13,081 nt of DNA from Pseudoselenomonas ruminantium (GTDB taxonomy: Bacteria; Bacillota; Negativicutes; Selenomonadales; Selenomonadaceae), in NCBI GenBank assembly GCA_002373045.1, contig DFHU01000033.1, forward strand, positions 24,302 through 37,382, written 5' to 3'. The notes under the pieces are model-generated. The model was not told the DNA's origin. It saw nothing but the letters and a program-made list of their open reading frames with translations, and ran no database searches. Positions 1-7,053 of this stretch are shown here, piece by piece; position 1 is the stretch's first letter, and every line of letters begins with the position of its first letter. Made by a program: the position numbers and the translations under genes.

Positions 1-2
1 AA

Positions 3-53
3 CCTTTGTGTAAGGCAGGATATAGCGAGACCATTGGCGAAATTATGAGCTAA
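3..53 (+). CDS. possible C-terminal tail of an unidentified upstream gene (partial)
   Basis: The frame beginning at base 3 is open from the window edge and ends in two tandem in-frame TAA stops at 51-56, 13 bases before the next start codon. It reads about 16 residues ending ETIGEIMS. Its codons look more like the neighbouring genes than those of frame 1, which is open to a TGA at 46-48 but uses AGG, AGA and ATA. The piece is too short to name a family. If real, it is the gene just upstream of the GspE-like ATPase, in the same operon. Confidence 0.3.
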   Translation, partial: PLCKAGYSETIGEIMS

Positions 54-66
54 TAAGGATGGGGCG

Positions 67-1206
67 ATGGTTATGTCAAATAAAGAAAATTTTTGGCGGA
101 TACTCGTGAATCAGTGCCGTCAGGAACAAAGGCAAAACAGCAGTACACAGGAAGGTGCGGCGATTGTAAGGCTGGCAGATTTTCTTTTACAGGAGACAGT
201 TGCCTGCAATGCCAGTGATTTGCATATTGAACCATTAGGCGGGGAACTGCGCTTTCGCCTGCGCATTGATGGTTTGCTAACGGTCATGCCGTATCGTCTG
301 CCGGGGGATCTTGCATCGCCGCTTATTTCGCGGATTAAGGTTTTGGCGAACATGGATATTGCCAAACATCAGCAGCCACAGGATGGTGCCTTCGTTTTCT
401 CGGCGGGAGAACGGAAGATTGATGTGCGGGCGGCAGTTATGCCGGTCTATGGCGGAGAAATGTTGGTCTTGCGTCTGATGAATCTGCAGGAAGAATTGCT
501 TACCTTAGATGAATTAGGCTTTTTGCCCGATGTTAAGCAAAAATTTCGGGAGCTTATTCATCGCCCGGCAGGTTTGGTCATTGTTTCGGGCGCTATGGGC
601 TGTGGGAAAAGTACGACGTTGTATGCAGCCTTGCAGGAACTGAATACCGAGGATAAAAATTGGCTGACGCTTGAGGACCCTGTCGAGCGGCACATAAAGG
701 GCGTTAATCAGGTGCAGCTTAATCCAAAAGCCGGTCTTGATTATGCGCAGGGATTAAGGGCTGCTTTACGGCAGGATGCGCAGGGGATTTTACTCGGCGA
801 AATCCGGGATGAAGAAACGGCTATGATGGCTGTCCGTATGGCCTTGACTGGCCATTTAATGCTCACGACCCTGCATACGGAAAATGCGGTGGCAGCGGTG
901 TTCCGGTTAATCGATATGGGTATTCCGCCTTATTTGCTGGCAGCAACTTTGTCCGGTGTATTGGCGCAAAGATTAGTTCGCCGCTGTACAGATGATGGAG
1001 CTTATAAAGGAAGGCTGGCTTTGCATGAACTGTTGGTGGTTGACCAGTCAATCCGGGAAGCGATTCTGGCTGGAAAAAGCCGGGAGCAATTAGAAACTTT
1101 GGCAAGGGAAGCGGGGATGAAATCCCTTTTTGATGATGGACAGGAAAAAGCAGTGGCAGGACTTACTTCATTACAAGAAGTGCAGAGAGTAATTTATGGA
1201 ACCTGA
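67..1206 (+). CDS. short GspE/PilB/ComGA-like secretion or pilus assembly ATPase
   Basis: This is a type II secretion / type IV pilus / competence-pseudopilus assembly ATPase, a hexameric cytoplasmic motor that drives pilin polymerisation. Visible motifs are Walker A GAMGCGKS at residues 175-182, the Asp box TLEDPVER at 201-208, Walker B ILLGEIRD at 241-248 and the His box LTTLHTE at 266-272. The N2-type domain covers about residues 30-140. At 379 residues it is much shorter than PilB/GspE (about 500-570) and close to ComGA: the N-terminal MshEN/N1 domain is absent. The tetracysteine zinc motif normally found between QRLVR and GR.ALHELL is reduced to one cysteine (C307). The start at 67 follows AAGGATGGGG; ATG 73 in the same frame is an alternative. 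No inner-membrane GspF/PilC or pilin gene follows in the window, so its partner system lies upstream or elsewhere. Family assignment is firm; the specific system is not determined. Confidence 0.9.
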   Translation: MVMSNKENFWRILVNQCRQEQRQNSSTQEGAAIVRLADFLLQETVACNASDLHIEPLGGELRFRLRIDGLLTVMPYRLPGDLASPLISRIKVLANMDIAKHQQPQDGAFVFSAGERKIDVRAAVMPVYGGEMLVLRLMNLQEELLTLDELGFLPDVKQKFRELIHRPAGLVIVSGAMGCGKSTTLYAALQELNTEDKNWLTLEDPVERHIKGVNQVQLNPKAGLDYAQGLRAALRQDAQGILLGEIRDEETAMMAVRMALTGHLMLTTLHTENAVAAVFRLIDMGIPPYLLAATLSGVLAQRLVRRCTDDGAYKGRLALHELLVVDQSIREAILAGKSREQLETLAREAGMKSLFDDGQEKAVAGLTSLQEVQRVIYGT

Positions 1207-1227
1207 GTGATGCTAAAGAAAAATCAC

Positions 1228-1256
1228 TTGAAAGAGACCTCGATTTTTAGTAACAT
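1228..1256 (+). promoter_or_regulatory. candidate sigma-A promoter for the HAD-to-GerMN operon
   Basis: TTGAAA at 1228-1233 is separated by exactly 17 bases from TAACAT at 1251-1256, matching the -35 and -10 consensus at 5 and 4 of 6 positions. It lies in the 97-base gap before the GTG start of the HAD gene. Nothing else in that gap looks like a promoter or a convincing terminator. The prediction is by eye only. Confidence 0.35.
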
Positions 1257-1303
1257 GGGGAGTAGAAGTTTTCTCATTAGTTATTAAAGATTGGGGTTTT
1301 TTT

Positions 1304-2107
1304 GTGACCAAAGCGATATTTTTTGACATTGACGGCACACTGATTAACATTCATCATAAAAAAACAACGATGTCCCTATCGGTAAAAAAGGCTATCCGTG
1401 AACTGCGGGCGGCAGGGCACCATACGTTTATTGCTTCCGGGCGTCCTTTTGCTTATCTTAGCGATGAACTGACGCAGGAAGGTCTTTTTGATGGTTTCGT
1501 GCTGATGAATGGAGCGGTTGTCATGCTGGATGGTGAAGTAATCTTTCGTCAGGATATGCCAGCGAAGACGGTTCGTGATATGGTAGCGCTGGCCGAGGAA
1601 CATGGGCTGGAATATATTTTGGAAAGCCAGCCGCATGTGTATTTGCGGCCGGAATTCAAGGGACTCGAAAATGTCTATCGCAATATTGATATAGACGTCA
1701 ATAAATTTGTGCGGGAGTTTGATTTGTCCGAGGTTCAGGTCGCTAAACTGGAGTTTCTCTGTGACACGCCGGGTGCAAACGGTGTATTTGAAAAACTGCT
1801 TTCCTGGCATGGCGTGACGGGGCTTATCGACCCGACCCTGCGCAAATATATGGAGCTCTATTCGTCGGATATCTCCAAGGCTACGGGCATTGAACAGGCA
1901 TTGAAATACATGGGCATTCCCTTGGAAGAAAGCTATGCTTTTGGGGATGGGCTGAACGATTTGGAAATGATGGGCACTGTGGGGCATGCTTTAGTTATGG
2001 GTAATGCTGGGCCGGAACTCAAGGCTTTGGCAGAGCACGTTTTGCCCACAGTGGATGAAGATGGAGTAGCGGATGGTATTTACCGCTATATCCTGAAACG
2101 CATTTGA
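1304..2107 (+). CDS. Cof-type HAD-IIB family hydrolase (phosphatase)
   Basis: This is a cytoplasmic haloacid-dehalogenase-superfamily phosphatase of the Cof/IIB class, which usually dephosphorylates small metabolites such as sugar phosphates or flavin/pyridoxal phosphates; the substrate cannot be told from sequence. Motif I is FFDIDGTL (nucleophile D8, acid D10), motif II is ASGRP (S45), the motif III lysine is probably K192 in the ISKATGIEQAL segment, and motif IV is GDGLNDLEMM (D215, D219). The C2-type cap lies between motifs II and III, about residues 80-185. The length of 267 residues is normal for the family. The start is GTG, with a weak GGGG seven bases upstream (1293-1296). Its stop is followed within 10 bases by the next gene's start, so it is the first gene of an operon with envelope genes, to which it has no obvious functional link. 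Confidence 0.92.
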   Translation: MTKAIFFDIDGTLINIHHKKTTMSLSVKKAIRELRAAGHHTFIASGRPFAYLSDELTQEGLFDGFVLMNGAVVMLDGEVIFRQDMPAKTVRDMVALAEEHGLEYILESQPHVYLRPEFKGLENVYRNIDIDVNKFVREFDLSEVQVAKLEFLCDTPGANGVFEKLLSWHGVTGLIDPTLRKYMELYSSDISKATGIEQALKYMGIPLEESYAFGDGLNDLEMMGTVGHALVMGNAGPELKALAEHVLPTVDEDGVADGIYRYILKRI

Positions 2108-2117
2108 GGTGAGTGAG

Positions 2118-3053
2118 TTGAAGAAACGATTGACGATAGCCATGACGGCTTTATTATCCTTGTGCCTGCTCTTTGCGGGTTGTGGCGGTGGTAAGACGGC
2201 GGACAACAGCAGTGTTGCGCAAAGTGTCCCTGCTGTAACGGAAACCGGTAAAGAACTGACGGTAAAGATGCTCAATGTTGGTCAGGGGGATGCGATACTC
2301 ATTCAGACCCCGGAGCAGACCGTGCTTATTGATACCAGCGATTTGGATGAGCAGGAAAAATTGCGCAATGAGCTGAAAAAAGCCGGAGTTAAGCGTATTG
2401 ACAAGCTGATTCTCACCCATCCCCATGCAGACCATATCGGTGGTGTAAAGGATGTGGTGCTCAAGGATTATGAAGTGGGTGAGGTTTACGATAACGGCAT
2501 GCCCTCCAAGTCCAAGATTTATACTGGCTATATGAAGGTATTGAAGCAGAAGAACATCAAACGCCATGCATTGACTGCAGGTGATGAATTGGATTTGGGT
2601 GGCGGCGTAAAGTTCAAGGTATATGCGCCGGAGAAAGCTGCTGTGGAAAAAGGCAGCAAGACCACGGATAACCATGACCCGAACAATGAGTCTGTGGTGG
2701 GCAAGCTGATTTTCGGTGAATTTGCCATGATGTTTACGGGCGACGCTGAAAAGATAGAAGAAATGCCGATGGTGAGTGCTTATGGCAAGGAATTAAAGAG
2801 TACAATACTAAAGGCTGGTCATCATGGCAGCAAGACGTCTTCATCGAAGGAATTTTTGCGGGAAGTTGCACCGGAAGCGGCAGTTATTTCCTGCGGTGCT
2901 GGCAATGACTATGGACATCCGCATGACCAGACCATGAAGAAATACAAAGCGATGAAACTTAAAATCTACGAAACCGATAAAAATGGTACCATTACGATAA
3001 AAACGGATGGCAAGAACTATACGATTACACCGGAAATGGGGAATGCACAATGA
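2118..3053 (+). CDS. ComEC/Rec2-like metallo-beta-lactamase-fold lipoprotein
   Basis: This is a secreted, lipid-anchored protein carrying only the metallo-hydrolase domain seen at the C-terminus of the DNA uptake channel ComEC. From the TTG start it has a lipoprotein signal peptide with lipobox LFAGC (C22). It then has the metal site HPHADH (101-106), NNESVV (189-194), FTGDA with D209, AGHHGSKTS (233-241) and YGHPHD (265-270), all in the order and spacing of ComEC-type domains. The ComEC membrane channel segments are absent. I chose TTG 2118 because GAGGTGA ends five bases before it and translation gives a canonical KKR signal peptide; an in-frame GTG at 2109 has no ribosome binding site. The last base pairs overlap the DUF3006 gene as ATGA. 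A nuclease or phosphodiesterase role outside the cell is plausible, but the substrate is unknown. Confidence 0.88.
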   Translation: MKKRLTIAMTALLSLCLLFAGCGGGKTADNSSVAQSVPAVTETGKELTVKMLNVGQGDAILIQTPEQTVLIDTSDLDEQEKLRNELKKAGVKRIDKLILTHPHADHIGGVKDVVLKDYEVGEVYDNGMPSKSKIYTGYMKVLKQKNIKRHALTAGDELDLGGGVKFKVYAPEKAAVEKGSKTTDNHDPNNESVVGKLIFGEFAMMFTGDAEKIEEMPMVSAYGKELKSTILKAGHHGSKTSSSKEFLREVAPEAAVISCGAGNDYGHPHDQTMKKYKAMKLKIYETDKNGTITIKTDGKNYTITPEMGNAQ

Positions 3054-3250
3054 TTTCGGCATATATTGACCGCTATGAAGGCAATCTTGCGGTGCTGCTC
3101 TTAGGCGATGACATGAAAAAAGTCAATTTCCCTAAGGAGTTTTTACCCGCTGATGTAGGCGAGGGTGATTATATCACCATAGATATCGCCTTGGATAAAG
3201 AGGCCAATGAGCAGGCTGAAGCTGAAGCTTTGGAACTGTTGAAGGATTAA
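3050..3250 (+). CDS. DUF3006 domain protein
   Basis: This small 66-residue acidic protein begins MISAYIDRYEGNLAVLL and matches the DUF3006 pattern: IDR.EG..AV near the start, then a FP.E.LP segment, a GD.. strand and a charged C-terminal tail rich in E and A. No signal peptide or membrane segment is visible, so it should be cytoplasmic, unlike its neighbour. Its ATG lies inside the end of the ComEC-like gene (ATGA overlap), implying translational coupling. DUF3006 genes are commonly found beside ComEC-like metallo-hydrolase genes, which this arrangement repeats. The function is not known. It looks like a small beta-barrel-type domain, but that is inference from its strand-like pattern. Confidence 0.8.
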   Translation: MISAYIDRYEGNLAVLLLGDDMKKVNFPKEFLPADVGEGDYITIDIALDKEANEQAEAEALELLKD

Positions 3251-3265
3251 TTGGGAGGCAATTTA

Positions 3266-4324
3266 ATGAATAACGTATTCCGCTGGGCAAGTTGGGTGGG
3301 CGTTCTCATGGCGTTTGTTTTCGGCCTGTGGCTGCCCCAGATGGCAGAGGCTTCCGGTCAAAGCCATGAATTAAATTATTTTCAAACAAGCAAGGTAAAA
3401 ATAGCAGGGGCAAATACCCTGCGTATCGAAATAGGTATGACAGGGGATGAACCCAAGTATACGGTAAAGGAGCTTTCTTATCTGCGCAAGCAGCTGATTA
3501 TCACCTTACCGAATACGGAAAGAGGCAAGGTAAAAAGCTTCATTTCCCTGAAGAATGAATTTGCTACGCAGGTAAGAATCAGTGAGGTAGGAGAAAATCT
3601 TCAGATTGCCATTGATTTTGTCAACCCGCCGTCGAATGGCAATTACCGTATTTCTACTGTACCTGCTGAACGGCGGAAGAAAAAGCCGGCACGCATTATT
3701 TTGGAACTATTCAAGGACAATGCTGACAATGGTGGTGCGTCTGTACCAGGAATCAAGGGCAAGACCATTGTGGTTGATGCCGGTCATGGTGGCAGCGACA
3801 GTGGTGCCGTTGGCCCTACGGGGGTTAAAGAAAAGGACGTTACCTTTGCTGTAGCCAAAAAGGTACAGAATCTACTCACTAAGTCCGGTGCCCGCGTGAT
3901 TATGACCCGTACCCGCGATGTGGATGTATATGCGCCTAACGCGACTGACCGTCAGGAGCTGCAGGCACGCTGCGATGTAGCCAACCGTGACAGCCGTGTG
4001 TCGCTGTTCTTATCCATTCATTGTAATGCATTTTCCAGCCCGGCAGCGCATGGCATGGAAACCTATTATTGTGCAGGTTCGGCAAAAGGACAAGAATTTG
4101 CCAGCCTGCTCAATGAGGAGCTTGCCAAAGCCGGCGGACTTTTTAATCGCGGGGTCAAGACCGCCAATTATTACGTGCTGCGGCATACGAATATGCCGGC
4201 ATCCCTTATTGAATTGGCTTTTGTGACCAATTACAACGAAGAGAAACTCCTGCGCAGCGATGCTTACCAGAATAAACTGGCTAATGCTATTGTTAAAGGG
4301 ATTGCCCGCTATTTCAAGGGCTAA
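3266..4324 (+). CDS. AMIN-Amidase_3 N-acetylmuramoyl-L-alanine amidase, secreted
   Basis: This is a zinc amidase that cuts the bond between N-acetylmuramic acid and L-alanine in peptidoglycan, usually for daughter-cell separation or wall turnover. A signal peptide covers residues 1-29, with a hydrophobic core and AEA at the likely cleavage site. An AMIN domain for envelope targeting follows at about 35-135, then a linker and Amidase_3 from about residue 165. Zinc and catalytic residues are visible: DAGHGG (H174), E189, IHCNA (H252) and the catalytic glutamate E316 in SLIELAFV. The domain is compact, without an obvious inserted autoinhibitory helix as in EnvC/NlpD-activated AmiA/B/C, so activation may differ (inference). 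ATG 3266 is chosen because GGGAGG at 3253-3258 sits seven bases before it; an upstream in-frame TTG at 3251 would place that site inside the coding region. Length is 352 residues. It is operonic with the flanking genes. Confidence 0.93.
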   Translation: MNNVFRWASWVGVLMAFVFGLWLPQMAEASGQSHELNYFQTSKVKIAGANTLRIEIGMTGDEPKYTVKELSYLRKQLIITLPNTERGKVKSFISLKNEFATQVRISEVGENLQIAIDFVNPPSNGNYRISTVPAERRKKKPARIILELFKDNADNGGASVPGIKGKTIVVDAGHGGSDSGAVGPTGVKEKDVTFAVAKKVQNLLTKSGARVIMTRTRDVDVYAPNATDRQELQARCDVANRDSRVSLFLSIHCNAFSSPAAHGMETYYCAGSAKGQEFASLLNEELAKAGGLFNRGVKTANYYVLRHTNMPASLIELAFVTNYNEEKLLRSDAYQNKLANAIVKGIARYFKG

Positions 4325-4354
4325 AACGGAATTTTATCGAGATGAGGTGAGACG

Positions 4355-4945
4355 ATGAAAAAATTACGCTATTTGCTTTTGCTGGTATTGGCAGTAACGC
4401 TTCTATGTGCTGCCGGCTGCAGTGATGATAAAAATAATTCAGCAGGGGTAGGCGACAAGACCACGATTACGGCGGATAAGGGCAGCGCCCCGGAGGCTTT
4501 GCCGGATAAGGAAAAAAACAAAAAAGAAAACGGCAAGCTGACCATCAAAGTGTATTATCCCGATGAACAGGGTTTGAAGCTTTGTGCTGTGCAGAAAACG
4601 GTGAAGTTGAGCAAAGAAGATAAATATACAGCAGCACTCAAGGCACTCCTCGATGGCACAAAGGAAAAAGGGCTGACCACTATCGTACCGAAACAGGCGA
4701 AAATAAAAAGCGTCAAGGTACAGGGCGATACGGCTTTTGTCGATTTTGACCAGAATCTGACCAAAAAGTTTATCGGCGGTTCAACAGGGGAAGAAATGCT
4801 GGTTGGTTCCATTGTCAACACGCTGACCGAATTTAACGAAATCAAAAAAGTTCAACTGTTGGTCGAAGGCAAGAAGATTGAATCCATTTCCGGACATCTG
4901 GATTTGACCAAACCGGTGGAACGGATGGAGAGTTTAATCAAATAA
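4355..4945 (+). CDS. GerMN domain lipoprotein
   Basis: This is an envelope lipoprotein with a single GerMN (sporulation/spore germination) domain. The signal peptide ends in a lipobox LCAAGC (C22). A low-complexity linker rich in D, K, N and S runs to about residue 60, and the GerMN domain follows at about 63-185: strands around KVYYPDEQGLKL, a helix at YTAALKALLDG, SVKVQGDTAFVDFD, and a final LVEGKKIESISGHLDL. The name comes from the germination protein GerM, but the domain is widespread in non-sporulating bacteria and often sits beside an amidase gene, as here, suggesting a wall or peptidoglycan-associated role (inference). The start has GAGGTGA four bases upstream. It is the last gene of the operon; the hairpin at 4983 follows. 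Confidence 0.88.
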   Translation: MKKLRYLLLLVLAVTLLCAAGCSDDKNNSAGVGDKTTITADKGSAPEALPDKEKNKKENGKLTIKVYYPDEQGLKLCAVQKTVKLSKEDKYTAALKALLDGTKEKGLTTIVPKQAKIKSVKVQGDTAFVDFDQNLTKKFIGGSTGEEMLVGSIVNTLTEFNEIKKVQLLVEGKKIESISGHLDLTKPVERMESLIK

Positions 4946-4982
4946 GTTATTGATTTTTTGACTTTTTTATAAGAATTAACCG

Positions 4983-5022
4983 ATAGAACGCGCAGAAACC
5001 CTTGTGTTTCTGCGCGTTCTAT
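4983..5022. repeat. perfect 17-bp inverted repeat between GerMN gene and tig
   Basis: The left arm ATAGAACGCGCAGAAAC (4983-4999) and its exact complement (5006-5022) enclose a six-base loop CCTTGT. The stem is very stable and sits 37 bases after the GerMN stop, where a terminator is expected. However, neither strand has a U-run directly after the stem: the top strand continues GGTATTATAGC. It may still terminate, or act as a 3' stabiliser of the upstream operon mRNA. Its loop and right arm overlap the candidate tig promoter. Confidence 0.8.
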
Positions 5023-5030
5023 GGTATTAT
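5002..5030 (+). promoter_or_regulatory. candidate extended -10 promoter for tig-clpP-clpX
   Basis: TTGTGT at 5002-5007 starts in the loop of the hairpin. After a 17-base spacer comes TATTAT at 5025-5030, preceded by TG at 5022-5023 (extended -10, TGGTATTAT). The spacer is essentially the hairpin right arm. Transcription would begin near A5037. No heat-shock-type CIRCE or CtsR tandem repeat was seen near it. Confidence 0.55.
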
Positions 5031-5037
5031 AGCAAGA

Positions 5038-5080
5038 GTATGGCATATTTTACGGGAAAGTACGCAAAAACGTGCCATAC
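5038..5080 (+). repeat. 8-bp inverted repeat in the tig 5' leader
   Basis: GTATGGCA (5038-5045) and TGCCATAC (5073-5080) are perfect complements, 27 bases apart. If transcription starts near 5037, the left arm is the extreme 5' end of the mRNA, and the hairpin would close about 18 bases before the AGGAGGT ribosome binding site at 5099-5105. A 5'-terminal stem of this kind could stabilise the transcript; alternatively the pair could be a DNA operator. Confidence 0.5.
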
Positions 5081-5116
5081 CTTGATTCAGATAATAACAG
5101 GAGGTCGTTTCAGACA

Positions 5117-6403
5117 ATGAAAGTTACGGTTGAAAATGGTGAAAACCAGCAGGTTACTCTGACGGTGGAGGTTGAAGCTGCGGAAGTTTCCAAGGCAGTG
5201 GAAAAGGCTGTAAAGCGTCTCAGCAACCGTGTAAATATTCCGGGTTTCCGCAAGGGCAAGGCTCCGCGCAAGATCATCGAGCGCAACGTGGGTATGGATG
5301 CTATCATGCAGGAAGCTTTTGATATCGTAGGTCCCAAGGCTTTCGCTGATGCTCTTGAAGAACAGAAGATTGAGCCGGTCAGCCGTCCGCAGATTGACAT
5401 CGAAACCCTTGAAGATGGCAAGGATCTCGTATTCAAGGCTACGGTTACGCCGCGTCCGGAAGTTAAACTCGGCGAATACAAAGGCCTGAAGGTGGAAAAG
5501 AACGTAGAAGCTGTAACGGATGAAGACGTTGAAAAGCAGCTCAAGACGTTCCAGGATCGTCAGGGCAAGATGGTTGACGCTCCGGAAGGTTCCGAAGTTA
5601 AAGATGGCGACTTCACGACGCTTGATTTCGAAGGTTTCGTAGATGGCGAAGCATTCGAAGGCGGCAAAGGTCAGGATTATCCGCTGCAGATTGGCTCCGG
5701 CAGCTTCATTCCGGGCTTCGAAGATCAGCTGATCGGCGCTAAGATTGGTGAAGAAAAAGAAGTCAACGTAACGTTCCCGGAAGAATACCATGCTAAGGAA
5801 CTGGCTGGCAAGGCTGCTACCTTCAAGTGCACGATTCGCAGCATCAAGCAGAAAGAACTGCCGGCTATGGATGATGAACTGGCTAAGAAAGTCAGCAAGT
5901 TCGAAACCCTTGAAGAACTCAAGGCTGATGTGCGCAAGAACCTCGAAGAAAACGCAGCTCGCAAGGCTGAAAACGACCAGAAGAGCGCTGCTATTGAGAT
6001 GGCAACGAACAACATCACCGTTGACATTCCGGCTGTTATGATTGACAACCGTGTAGAAGGCATGATTCGCGAAATGGCTATGCGCCTCGAACAGCAGGGC
6101 ATGAGCTTTGATGCTTACCTGCAGTACGCTGGCACAGACATCAACAAGATTCGTGAAGACTACCGCGAAACGGCTGAAAAGAACGTGCGCACGGATCTCA
6201 TGCTCGAAGAAGTTGCTAAGGCTGAAGACATCAAGGTTGAAGCAAAAGACCTCGACGCTGAAGTTGCTGGCATGGCTGCTGCTTACGGTGCTACGCCGCA
6301 GCAGGTTCAGAAGATTATTAAGGAGCAGGGACGCATTGGCGATTTGGCTGCTACGGTACTTCGCAAGAAGACGGCACAGTTCATCATCGACAACATTGCC
6401 TAA
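5117..6403 (+). CDS. tig: trigger factor, ribosome-associated chaperone
   Basis: Trigger factor binds ribosomal protein uL23 at the exit tunnel and shields nascent chains; it is also a peptidyl-prolyl isomerase. The 428-residue protein has the N-terminal ribosome-binding domain with signature GFRKGKAP (43-50), an FKBP-type PPIase domain at about 150-245 (DFTTLDFEGFVDGEAFEGG onward, then GSGSFIPGFE), and the arm/C-terminal chaperone domain to the end. ATG 5117 is chosen because the protein then begins MKVTVEN as in the family; AGGAGGT at 5099-5105 lies 11 bases upstream, slightly far. An in-frame GTG at 5072 would put that site inside the gene. Codon use is strongly biased (GCT, GAA, AAG, CGC/CGT), more than in its neighbours, consistent with high expression. 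It is the first gene of tig-clpP-clpX. Confidence 0.97.
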   Translation: MKVTVENGENQQVTLTVEVEAAEVSKAVEKAVKRLSNRVNIPGFRKGKAPRKIIERNVGMDAIMQEAFDIVGPKAFADALEEQKIEPVSRPQIDIETLEDGKDLVFKATVTPRPEVKLGEYKGLKVEKNVEAVTDEDVEKQLKTFQDRQGKMVDAPEGSEVKDGDFTTLDFEGFVDGEAFEGGKGQDYPLQIGSGSFIPGFEDQLIGAKIGEEKEVNVTFPEEYHAKELAGKAATFKCTIRSIKQKELPAMDDELAKKVSKFETLEELKADVRKNLEENAARKAENDQKSAAIEMATNNITVDIPAVMIDNRVEGMIREMAMRLEQQGMSFDAYLQYAGTDINKIREDYRETAEKNVRTDLMLEEVAKAEDIKVEAKDLDAEVAGMAAAYGATPQQVQKIIKEQGRIGDLAATVLRKKTAQFIIDNIA

Positions 6404-6430
6404 TTTTTCCCTGTATATGGGGGTATACCA

Positions 6431-7042
6431 ATGAGTTATGTACCAATGGTCGTAGAGCAGTCTAACCGTGGCGAGCGGGCATATGATATTTATTCCCGCC
6501 TGCTCAAGGACAGAATTATCTTTCTGGGCGGTCAGATTGACGATAATGTAGCCAATGTTGTAGTGGCTCAGATGCTCTTTTTGGAGTCGGAAGACCCGGA
6601 CAAGGACATCTACCTCTACATCAACAGCCCCGGTGGTGTAGTAACTGCCGGTCTGGCTATCTATGATACCATGCAGTATATTAAACCGGACGTTTCCACG
6701 ATTTGCATTGGTCAGGCGGCCAGCATGGGAGCGGTGCTCCTGACGGCTGGCGCCAAGGGCAAGCGCTTTGCGCTGCCCAACGCCCGGGTTATGATTCACC
6801 AGCCGTTAGGCGGTGCTCAGGGGCAGTCTACGGATATTCAGATTCAGGCCCGTGAGATTCAGCGCATCCGTGAGACCATTAACGATATTTTCGTTGCAAC
6901 CACGGGCAAATCCGCTGAGAAAATCAATAACGACACGGAACGCGATAATTTCATGACCGCAGCCGAAGCCAAGGCTTACGGCATTGTGGATGAAGTGATT
7001 ACCCGTCCCAAAAAGACCAAGAAAACCGACGCTAAAGATTGA
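6431..7042 (+). CDS. clpP: ATP-dependent Clp protease proteolytic subunit
   Basis: ClpP is the tetradecameric serine protease chamber that degrades proteins unfolded by ClpX or another Clp ATPase. The catalytic triad is visible: S98 in GQAASMGAVLL, H123 in MIHQPLGG and D172 in TERDNFM. The N-terminus MSYVPMVVEQ matches processed ClpPs, where the first residues before the axial loop are short. Length is 203 residues, normal for the family. The C-terminal tail is lysine-rich (PKKTKKTDAKD). It starts 27 bases after tig with a GGGGG stretch at 6418-6422 as ribosome binding site, and clpX starts 11 bases after its stop, so the three are co-transcribed. Confidence 0.98.
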   Translation: MSYVPMVVEQSNRGERAYDIYSRLLKDRIIFLGGQIDDNVANVVVAQMLFLESEDPDKDIYLYINSPGGVVTAGLAIYDTMQYIKPDVSTICIGQAASMGAVLLTAGAKGKRFALPNARVMIHQPLGGAQGQSTDIQIQAREIQRIRETINDIFVATTGKSAEKINNDTERDNFMTAAEAKAYGIVDEVITRPKKTKKTDAKD

Positions 7043-7053
7043 GGGGTGGTGTC

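Noticed and set aside
1206..1228. AGTGAT/ATCACT inverted repeat after the GspE-like gene as terminator
   Set aside because: Only six base pairs, an 11-base loop and no U-run.
1210..1287. Small 25-codon frame directly after the GspE-like gene, a possible remnant of a gspF/comGB start
   Set aside because: It has no ribosome binding site, no convincing similarity and only chance-level length; it overlaps the candidate promoter of the HAD operon.
1376..1987. 203-codon minus-strand frame opposite the HAD gene, and a similar 212-codon one at 9889-10527 opposite lon
   Set aside because: Both lie fully inside well-supported genes on the other strand and show no recognisable domain.
4950..4973. TTGATT ... 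TATAAG as a promoter upstream of the 17-bp hairpin
   Set aside because: The spacer is only 12 bases.
5087..6799. 570-codon open frame on the minus strand across tig and clpP
   Set aside because: It is antisense to two certain genes; its length comes from their biased codon use. Its product is rich in F, L, N and H in the manner of a shadow frame, and no start signal is seen.
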